From Microvirga zambiensis WSM3693 (GTDB lineage: Bacteria; Pseudomonadota; Alphaproteobacteria; Rhizobiales; Beijerinckiaceae), in contig NZ_JAERQD010000037.1 in NCBI RefSeq assembly GCF_016735695.1, positions 1-64,000 of the forward strand: a stretch of 64,000 bases of DNA. Direction: 5' to 3'. Shown in pieces: positions 58,459 through 64,000 of this stretch (positions are counted from its first letter, which is position 1; each line of letters opens with the position of its first letter). The position numbers were made by a program, and so were the translations under genes. The notes under the pieces were generated by a model. The model was given only the letters and a program-made list of their open reading frames with translations, did not search any database and was not told where the DNA came from.

Positions 58459-58554
58459 GACGTCGTGGCCGGGCCTGTCCCGGTCATCCCGATATGGTGA
58501 AGCACTACGCTTCTCTTAATCGGGATCACCGGCACAAGGCCGGCGATGACGTGG
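58459..58554. repeat. Palindromic repeat family B, copy 6 (inverted orientation)
   Basis: GACGTCGTGGCCGGGCCTG at the left and AAGGCCGGCGATGACGTGG at the right; the middle part reads as the inverse of copies 1 and 5. Together with the family E copy it fills most of the 58260-58678 gap, in which I see no gene. Confidence 0.8.
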
Positions 58555-58678
58555 AATTCGCCAATCCCGAACCTGTGCGGTGAGGCACGGGACAGGATCA
58601 TCCTCCTCAAGAAACGCTCGCTCTTGCCGTTCAGAATCCCTACAACGGTGCAACAACCCATCATCATCCCCTGATCCC

Positions 58679-60529
58679 ATGGCATCCACGGCTTCCCACG
58701 TCAGCTTTCTCCCACCTATCCTGACCTTCTGCGGAGCGGCAGTGGTGGCCGTGCCCGTGTTCCGGCTCCTGGGCCTGAGCGCCGTCCTGGGCTATCTCGC
58801 CGCCGGCGTCGCTATCGGGCCCTCCGGCCTGAGCCTGGTGGAGGATCCGCAGACGATTGCCACTGTCGCCGAGTTAGGCGTGGTGCTGCTTCTGTTCATC
58901 ATCGGGCTAGAACTCAAGCTGTCCCATCTCTGGGAGATGAAGCGGGACATTTTCGGGTTGGGCTTCGCGCAGCTGGCGGTCACCGCTCTGTGCCTCGGCG
59001 GAGCAGCCTATGCCATCGGGTTCTCGCCCCAGGCCTCGTTCGTGACGGGTGCCGCCGTGGCGCTCTCCGCTACCGCCATCGCCCTGCAGATGCTGGGCGA
59101 GCGCAACGACCTTCAGACCCCCTACGGCCAGCGCTCCTTCGCGATCCTGCTGTTCCAGGATCTGTCGGTCGTCCCGCTCCTGGCGATCCTGCCCCTTCTC
59201 GCGTCGGGCGCCGCCGCCGAGCATGGTTCCCTCCTCGATCGTCTGCTCACGGTCGGCGAAGCAATGCTGGGCATCGCTGCCGTCGTGCTGATCGGCCGCT
59301 ACGGCCTCAACCCCTTCTTCCGGATCCTGGCCCGCAGCGGCGCCCGCGAAGTGATGACGGCCTCCGCCCTGCTCGTGGTTCTCGGCGCGGCCCTGCTCAT
59401 GCAGGAGGTGGGCCTCTCCATGGCGATGGGCGCCTTCCTCGCAGGGCTTCTGCTCGCCGAGTCGAATTTCCGCCATCAGCTCGAGGCCGATATCGAGCCC
59501 TTCCGCGGCATGCTGCTCGGCCTGTTCTTCATGAGCGTTGGCATGTCGATCGATCTTGCCCTGGTGCGCGAGCAATGGCTGCTGCTGCTCGTCGCGGCGC
59601 CCGTCGTCGTTCTCGGCAAGACCCTGCTGATCGCCGTTTTGTCGAAACTCTTCGGCGCGAGCTGGCGCGACGGTTTGCGCTCGGGCACGCTTCTCTGCAC
59701 GGCCGGCGAATTCGCCTTCGTCCTCCTTCCCGTGGCGACGGGGCTCGGCATCATGTCCGCAGCCGAGGCGCAGCCGGTCACCGCGCTTGCCGCCATCACC
59801 ATGCTGCTGGGGCCGATTCTCTCGACAATCGTCGAGAAGGTTTTGAGCAATCGCAGCGAAAGCGAGGAACAGCCGGATCTGCATGGCCTGCCGGGCCAGG
59901 AGGGCGAATTGGAGAGCCGTGTCCTGGTGATCGGCTTCGGCCGGTTCGGGCAGATCGTCAACCAGGTTCTACTGGCGCAGGGCATCGAGGCGACGGTGAT
60001 CGACAAGGATGTCGAGCGCATCCGCGACGCGGGGCGCTTCGGGCTGCAGGTCTATTTCGGCGACGGCACGCGCCTCGATGTGCTGCGGGCCGCCGGCGCC
60101 GAGAAGGCCGAGATGATCTGCATCTGCATCGACGATCGGGAATCGATGACGAAGATCATCGAGATCATCCACGAGAATTTCCAGAATGCCCGCAGCTTCG
60201 CGCGCGCCTTCGACCGCATCCACGCCATCGAGCTGATGAATCTCGACGTCGATTATCAGATTCGTGAAGTGTTCGAATCCGCCATCGTCTTCGGACGGGC
60301 GGCGCTCGAGGAGCTTGGAACCGATCCCGAAGCAGCTGCCGCTGCCGCCAACGACGTGCGCAAGCGCGATATCGCACGCCTCGTCCTGCAGAAGGAGGTC
60401 GGCACCATGGGCGGTGCCGAGCTCGTCGTGGGCGCCAAGATCACGCCCGAACCCCTCACCGTTCCGACAAGCCGGGCAAGAGCGCTCTCGCCCGAGACGC
60501 GCGACATCCTCGGCGAAGGCGTTTCGTGA
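58679..60529 (+). CDS. KefB-type potassium/proton antiporter (CPA2 with RCK domain)
   Basis: The 616-residue membrane protein has twelve to thirteen helices of the Na+/H+ exchanger fold (LPPILTFCGAAVVAVPVFRL at the start, LGVVLLLFIIGLELKLSHLW, QEVGLSMAMGAFLAGLLLAE), then a C-terminal RCK/TrkA-N domain at about 415-540 (VLVIGFGRFGQIVNQVLLAQ, nucleotide-binding). It is most similar in plan to KefB/KefC-type glutathione-regulated systems; no KefF/KefG ancillary gene is next to it. The ATG at 58679 is chosen by the family N-terminus. The downstream MATE gene starts directly at its stop. Confidence 0.92.
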   Translation: MASTASHVSFLPPILTFCGAAVVAVPVFRLLGLSAVLGYLAAGVAIGPSGLSLVEDPQTIATVAELGVVLLLFIIGLELKLSHLWEMKRDIFGLGFAQLAVTALCLGGAAYAIGFSPQASFVTGAAVALSATAIALQMLGERNDLQTPYGQRSFAILLFQDLSVVPLLAILPLLASGAAAEHGSLLDRLLTVGEAMLGIAAVVLIGRYGLNPFFRILARSGAREVMTASALLVVLGAALLMQEVGLSMAMGAFLAGLLLAESNFRHQLEADIEPFRGMLLGLFFMSVGMSIDLALVREQWLLLLVAAPVVVLGKTLLIAVLSKLFGASWRDGLRSGTLLCTAGEFAFVLLPVATGLGIMSAAEAQPVTALAAITMLLGPILSTIVEKVLSNRSESEEQPDLHGLPGQEGELESRVLVIGFGRFGQIVNQVLLAQGIEATVIDKDVERIRDAGRFGLQVYFGDGTRLDVLRAAGAEKAEMICICIDDRESMTKIIEIIHENFQNARSFARAFDRIHAIELMNLDVDYQIREVFESAIVFGRAALEELGTDPEAAAAAANDVRKRDIARLVLQKEVGTMGGAELVVGAKITPEPLTVPTSRARALSPETRDILGEGVS

Positions 60530-61908
60530 TGGATGCCAGTCCCTCGGCGAAGGAAGCCGCAACCTCGAACGAGCCGCCGCGTTTCGTGGTCGGCTCCACA
60601 ATGCGCCACGTTCTCGTCATGACGGGAACGGGTGCAGCGGGCCTCGTTTCGATCTTCATCGTCGATCTCGTATCGCTTCTCTACATCTCCTGGCTGCACG
60701 ATCCGAGCCTTACGGCCGGCGTCGGCCTCGCCACGGTCGTGATGTTCTTCACGATCTCGATCAATGTCGGCCTGATGATCCCGATCGGAGCGCTCGTCTC
60801 GCGCGCGCTCGGTGCCCGCCGGCCCGAGGATGCGCGCCGCCTCGCCACCTCGTGCAGCCTTCTCATGGCCGCTGTCGCGGCCCTCGTCAGCCTCGTCCTT
60901 CTGCCGCTCCTGCCGCTGATTCTGACCACAATAGGCGCGCATGACGACACCTACCGGGTCGCGCAGAGCTTTCTCTGGATCACGCTGCCGACGAACGTGA
61001 TCATGGCTTTCGGCATGGCGTTCTCGACCGTGCTGCGCGCAGCGGGAGACGCCAAGCGCAGCATGTATGCCACTCTGTCCGTCGCGGCCGTTACCGTGGT
61101 TCTCGATCCGATCCTGATCTTCGGCCTCGATCTCAAGACCAATGGCGCAGCGGTGACGATCAATATCGCGCGCGTCGCCTATCTCTATGTGGGCTATCGC
61201 TATCTCACACGCGCCCACGACCTTCTGATCAGACCGAACTGGCCGTCCATTTTGAAGGATGCGCGCCCGTTCTTTGCCATCGCCGTTCCTGCGATCCTGA
61301 CCAACATTGCGGCTCCCGTGGCGAATGCCTTCTTCACCGGCGTGATGGCTCAGTTCGGCGATCAGGCGATTGCGGCTTCCGCCATCATCGACAGGGTGAC
61401 GCCCGTTGCCTTCGCCGGCGTCTTCGCTCTCGCCGGCGCCATCGGCCCCGTGCTCGGGCAGAATTGGGGCGCACAGCGCTACGACCGCATGAAGCAGACG
61501 CTGAAGGACGCCCTCGTCTTCACGATCTGCTATGTGGGTGGCGTGTGGCTCGTTCTCTTCCTCGTGCAGGTTCCGATCACGACTGCGTTCAACGCGCCGC
61601 CGGAAACGGCCGAGATCGTCCAGTTCTTTTGCCAGCTGAGCGGTTTCATCTGGTTCTTCATCAGCTTGGTCTTCGTGGCGAATGCGTCGTTCAACAACCT
61701 CGGCTATCCTCTGCTCTCCACCTTCTTCAACTGGGGCCGCGCGACTTTAGGCATGATTCCCTTCGCCTATTTCGGCGCGCAGATGGGCGGGCCGAAGGGC
61801 GCTCTGCTCGGGATCGGCGCCGGTTCCGTGGTGTTCGGGATCGCCGCTGTCGTCACGGCGTTCTGGACAATCAGGCGTCTTGAGAGGCAAGCTGTCCCGG
61901 CTCTGTAA
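60529..61908 (+). CDS. MATE-family multidrug exporter
   Basis: The 459-residue protein has twelve membrane helices in two halves of the MATE fold, e.g. MTGTGAAGLVSIFIVDLVSL and LTNIAAPVANAFFTGVMAQF, with GNFG-like helix-start pattern PIGALVSRALGARRPEDARR after helix 2 and PVLGQNWGAQRYDRMKQTLK in the second half. These exporters use sodium or protons to expel drugs. The ATG at 60529 overlaps the KefB stop by one base; a GTG at 60526 is also possible. It is translationally coupled to the antiporter gene, an arrangement I do not know as functional. Confidence 0.93.
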   Translation: MDASPSAKEAATSNEPPRFVVGSTMRHVLVMTGTGAAGLVSIFIVDLVSLLYISWLHDPSLTAGVGLATVVMFFTISINVGLMIPIGALVSRALGARRPEDARRLATSCSLLMAAVAALVSLVLLPLLPLILTTIGAHDDTYRVAQSFLWITLPTNVIMAFGMAFSTVLRAAGDAKRSMYATLSVAAVTVVLDPILIFGLDLKTNGAAVTINIARVAYLYVGYRYLTRAHDLLIRPNWPSILKDARPFFAIAVPAILTNIAAPVANAFFTGVMAQFGDQAIAASAIIDRVTPVAFAGVFALAGAIGPVLGQNWGAQRYDRMKQTLKDALVFTICYVGGVWLVLFLVQVPITTAFNAPPETAEIVQFFCQLSGFIWFFISLVFVANASFNNLGYPLLSTFFNWGRATLGMIPFAYFGAQMGGPKGALLGIGAGSVVFGIAAVVTAFWTIRRLERQAVPAL

Positions 61909-61942
61909 GAGGCGCCAGCGTTTCACTGTCGAGGAGGCCGCC

Positions 61943-62680
61943 ATGTTCAACTGGTTCGATCTGATGCGTCAGGCCCAGACCAGCGCCGCCATGGAAGCCC
62001 TTGCACGGCAGTTCCAGCTCTCGGGCGATCAGACGCAGAAGACGATGGCCGCCGTCATGCCGGCCTTTGCCATGGGGCTCCAGCAAGCCACAGCCTCCAA
62101 CGATCCCGCCCGTCTGTTTCAATCCATGATGAGCGGCGCCTATCAGAATTTCTGGCAGATCGCCGGCCATTCCTTCTCGTCCCAGGCACAGCAGGAGGGG
62201 CGACGGCTGCTCGACCAGCTCTTCGGCTCGGACGACGTCAGCCGCCGCGTCGCGCACCAGGCCGCGGATTATGCCGGAATCAGCACGGAGACCATGCAGC
62301 AATTGCTGCCTATTCTCGCCGGCATTCTCGCCGGCGGCATGTCGCATTGGATGGTGGCGCAGGCGCAGGCCATGCAATCCTTCGCCTCCTCCAAGGACGG
62401 CGCGAAGGATAAGGTCGAGAGCGCCAATCCATGGGCGGAATTATGGGCGGGATGGATGACCGCATCCGTACCCGAGAAGAAGCACGCCAACCCGTTCGAG
62501 GACATGATGGCGAGCGCGTTTCAGGCAATGGCTCCGGAAAAGCCCCAGCAGCAGGAAGTGCCGGCCTCACCGTCCTTGGATTTGATGCTCGAACAGGGAC
62601 GCGAGATGCAGATGCAGTACCTCGCGTCCCTTCAATCGATCTTCTCCGAGGCCTGGAAGAGCCAGGGTAAAAAGGTTTAG
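61943..62680 (+). CDS. DUF937 domain protein
   Basis: A 245-residue soluble protein starting MFNWFDLMRQAQTSAAMEAL with GAGGAGG 5 nt upstream. The first 150 residues are helical and carry the DUF937-like pattern RQFQLSGDQTQKTMAAVMPA and ISTETMQQLLPILAGILAGG. The second part is rich in Met, Gln and Ala (MEQ-type helices such as DLMLEQGREMQMQYLASLQS). The pattern recalls proteins tied to polyhydroxyalkanoate granules, but that is only a resemblance. Function is unknown. It follows the MATE gene by 34 bp and its 3' end overlaps the convergent DUF1127 gene by 4 bp. Confidence 0.8.
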   Translation: MFNWFDLMRQAQTSAAMEALARQFQLSGDQTQKTMAAVMPAFAMGLQQATASNDPARLFQSMMSGAYQNFWQIAGHSFSSQAQQEGRRLLDQLFGSDDVSRRVAHQAADYAGISTETMQQLLPILAGILAGGMSHWMVAQAQAMQSFASSKDGAKDKVESANPWAELWAGWMTASVPEKKHANPFEDMMASAFQAMAPEKPQQQEVPASPSLDLMLEQGREMQMQYLASLQSIFSEAWKSQGKKV

Positions 62681-63003
62681 GCGCAACGCCTGATCGGCGT
62701 CACCATTGGAACCACGGGTCGGAGCGGCCGGGTGGGTTGAGGGGACCTCTCCGCGCGGGAATGCCGTTCAGCGCTTCGAACCAACACCCATGACGGATTG
62801 CACGTGAGCGGCTCATCGAGCGCGCTCGTCACATCGCTGCGCGTCAGTCCGATATCAGCCAGCATGCGCTCATCGAACTCGGCGAGATTTTTGATCTCGC
62901 GGCGGTGCCTGAGGGCTTTCGCAAGATCGAGGAGCGAACGGGCGAGCTGACCCAGCGCGGCCATTCCCGGGACGGTCGTGGTGGTCAATGCGAACCGGCT
63001 CAT
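62677..63003 (-). CDS. DUF1127 domain protein
   Basis: A 108-residue protein starting MSRFALTTTTVPGMAALGQL, with AAGGAG 7 nt upstream that decides the start at 63003; the frame is open to 63120 only because of the tandem repeat. The DUF1127 signature follows: KALRHRREIKNLAEFDERML and ADIGLTRSDVTSALDEPL. The C-terminal half is longer than in the usual 45-70-residue family member and ends RPLRPVVPMVTPIRRCA. Such proteins occur in many copies in Rhizobiales and take part in stress or phosphate and RNA-related regulation in a few cases. It is divergent from the LysR gene. Confidence 0.85.
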   Translation of the reverse strand: MSRFALTTTTVPGMAALGQLARSLLDLAKALRHRREIKNLAEFDERMLADIGLTRSDVTSALDEPLTCNPSWVLVRSAERHSRAERSPQPTRPLRPVVPMVTPIRRCA

Positions 63004-63047
63004 TGCTTGTCTCCTTGCTCTCACTTTCAATCCATCGCCGTTGGAAC

Positions 63048-63163
63048 GTTCCAGCTGTTCCAGCGTCCGTTCCAACGTCGTTCCAACGTCGTTCCAGCGT
63101 CGTTCCAGCGTCCGTTCCAACGTCGTTTCAGCGTCCGTTCCAACGGTTCGGGATCGTCTGTTC
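63048..63163. repeat. Tandem 11/12-bp GTTC repeat array
   Basis: About eight units of the type GTTCCAACGTC or GTTCCAGCGTC lie head to tail, with GTTC at 63069, 63080, 63091, 63102, 63114, 63137 and flanking copies at 63048, 63057, 63146 and 63160; 63125 is GTTT. Three consecutive pairs are exactly 11 bp apart and so read GTTC-N7-GTTC. The array lies 45 bp upstream of the DUF1127 start. Confidence 0.9.
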
Positions 63164-63259
63164 CAGGGACACTTATGGAAACTCTTGCCGCAGGGCTTTC
63201 ATTTAACCCATTGATTTAACTTGGTATTTTTTACCAATTGGAATCTTATACCACAGCTT

Positions 63260-63276
63260 GTTTCATCACTTGAAAC
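63260..63276 (+). promoter_or_regulatory. LysR-type dyad in the DUF1127/LysR divergent region
   Basis: GTTTCATCACTTGAAAC is a 6-bp dyad with a T-N11-A core, the shape of a LysR-family binding site. It lies 53 nt before the LysR ATG in an A/T-rich stretch (63195-63320) that should contain the promoters of both genes. A second dyad TTGGTA-N5-TACCAA lies at 63221-63237. Confidence 0.5.
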
Positions 63277-63329
63277 GATTGTTTGAGATATGTATCATCA
63301 ACATGATTGATTGATGAGGCGCGTCAGCC

Positions 63330-64000
63330 ATGCACTTGCTCGATATCGACCAGCTCAGAACCTTCGTGGCCATTGCCGATACCGGATCGTTTACCCGCGC
63401 GGCGGAGATCGTGCACAAGACGCAGAGCGCGGTCTCGATGCAGATGAAGCGGCTCGAGGACCGGGTCGGCAAGGCGATCTTCGAGCGCGACGGGCGCCTC
63501 TCCAAGCTCACCGACGAGGGCGAGCGGCTGCTCGATTATGCCCGCCGGATCGTGCGGCTCAACGCCGAATGCATGGCCTCCTTCAACGAGCACGAGCTCA
63601 CCGGCCGCGTCCGCCTCGGCCTGCCGGACGATTACGCCGACCGTTATCTGCCCGAGATCCTGGCCCGTTTCTCGCGCTCGAACCCGAAGGCCGAGGTGAC
63701 GGTGATGTGCGAGCCGACGCCGCAGCTCGTCGAGCGCGTGCAGCACGGCGACCTCGACCTCGCGATCATCACCCATGTGGACCGGCGCGGCCCGTCCGAG
63801 ATCGTGCGCATCGAGCAGCTTTTATGGGTGACCTCCTCCCGCCACGGGGTGCACGAGGAGACGCCGATCCCGCTGGCGCTCGGCCGCCCGAGCTGCGACT
63901 GGCGCCATTCCGCGACCGAGGCCCTGGAGAGCGCCGACCGGCCGTTCCGCATCGCCTATGTGAGCTGGCATTCCACCGCGGTGGGGGCTGCGGTGATGGC
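63330..64000 (+). CDS. LysR-family transcriptional regulator (cut by window end)
   Basis: The 223 visible codons begin MHLLDIDQLRTFVAIADTG with the winged helix-turn-helix FTRAAEIVHKTQSAVSMQMK and the linker RLEDRVGKAIFERDGRLSKL. The effector domain starts with GRVRLGLPDDYADRYLPEIL and is typical of the LysR group that Rhizobiales place next to DUF1127 genes. The ATG at 63330 fits the family start, with no strong ribosome site. The C-terminal quarter lies outside the window. Control of the divergent DUF1127 gene is likely from the arrangement. Confidence 0.9.
   Translation, partial: MHLLDIDQLRTFVAIADTGSFTRAAEIVHKTQSAVSMQMKRLEDRVGKAIFERDGRLSKLTDEGERLLDYARRIVRLNAECMASFNEHELTGRVRLGLPDDYADRYLPEILARFSRSNPKAEVTVMCEPTPQLVERVQHGDLDLAIITHVDRRGPSEIVRIEQLLWVTSSRHGVHEETPIPLALGRPSCDWRHSATEALESADRPFRIAYVSWHSTAVGAAVM

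Noticed and set aside
63048..63163. CRISPR array
   Set aside because: Units are only 11-12 bp and directly joined, with no unique spacers and no cas genes nearby.
62905..63219. Repetitive protein frames through the GTTC array (e.g. VPASVPTSFQRR type)
   Set aside because: All frames through the array are open because of the repeat; none has a ribosome site or family similarity, and the DUF1127 start at 63003 is well supported.

Overview
The window looks like a chromosomal core segment of a high-GC alphaproteobacterium of the Rhizobiales/Hyphomicrobiales, most likely near Methylobacteriaceae (Methylobacterium/Microvirga-like). Supporting signs are a CcrM-type GANTC methyltransferase, an F0 ATP synthase operon with b and b' subunits separate from F1, an aa3 cytochrome oxidase operon with ctaB/coxF/ctaG/ctaE/SURF1, split gcvPA/gcvPB, the ispH-thrB-rnhA cluster, IalB and DUF1127 proteins, and many intergenic palindromes. 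The taxonomic placement is inference from gene content, not from a marker-gene comparison.

Layout. 1-0.8 kb: 5' part of an IS256-type transposase cut by the window edge. 1-6 kb (minus): ispE, a secreted TPR protein and ETF-ubiquinone oxidoreductase. 6-13 kb: DNA-repair and housekeeping genes (alkyl-DNA methyltransferase, family-4-like uracil-DNA glycosylase, zinc metallopeptidase, moaB, a degenerate 2H-like protein, a short GT2-like protein, an SplB-like radical SAM protein behind an alphaproteobacterial SOS box, rnhB). 13-18.5 kb: ccrM, an ABC importer without its ATPase, a LysR regulator. 18.7-24.6 kb: mutY, a DciA-like protein, a DsbA-like oxidoreductase, smc. 24.9-27.6 kb: atpI-atpB-atpE-atpF'-atpF from a clear TTGACA-N17-TATGGT promoter to a strong terminator. 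27.7-31.3 kb: a HAD phosphatase and a large acyltransferase with two tandem SGNH domains. 31.5-36.8 kb (minus): a glycine-cleavage operon (gcvT-gcvH-osmC-gcvPA-gcvPB) behind a tandem glycine riboswitch. 37-39.5 kb: a CorC/HlyC membrane protein, a lipoprotein and an IalB protein. 39.7-46.4 kb: the cytochrome c oxidase operon behind an FNR/FixK-type box. 46.3-58.3 kb: GNAT, thrC, an M16 peptidase, a GGDEF/EAL protein, YqgE, a DsbD-N protein, a peroxiredoxin, rnhA-thrB-ispH. 58.7-64 kb: a KefB-like antiporter, a MATE exporter, DUF937 and DUF1127 proteins, an 11/12-bp GTTC tandem array, and the start of a LysR gene.

Genes that work together: the gcv operon degrades glycine and is sensed by its own riboswitch; the cox block encodes subunits plus heme and copper assembly factors; thrB and thrC complete threonine synthesis; ispE and ispH belong to the MEP isoprenoid pathway; mutY, the uracil glycosylase, Ogt and the SOS-box radical SAM protein form a scattered repair set.

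I see no CRISPR array, prophage, tRNA or rRNA. No clearly new multi-gene system is evident. The most unusual items are the acyltransferase whose first SGNH copy has lost its nucleophile, the SOS box before the SplB-like gene, the GTTC array that spells overlapping SOS-box-like motifs, the 2H-like protein missing one of its two motifs, and nested mosaics of intergenic palindromes.
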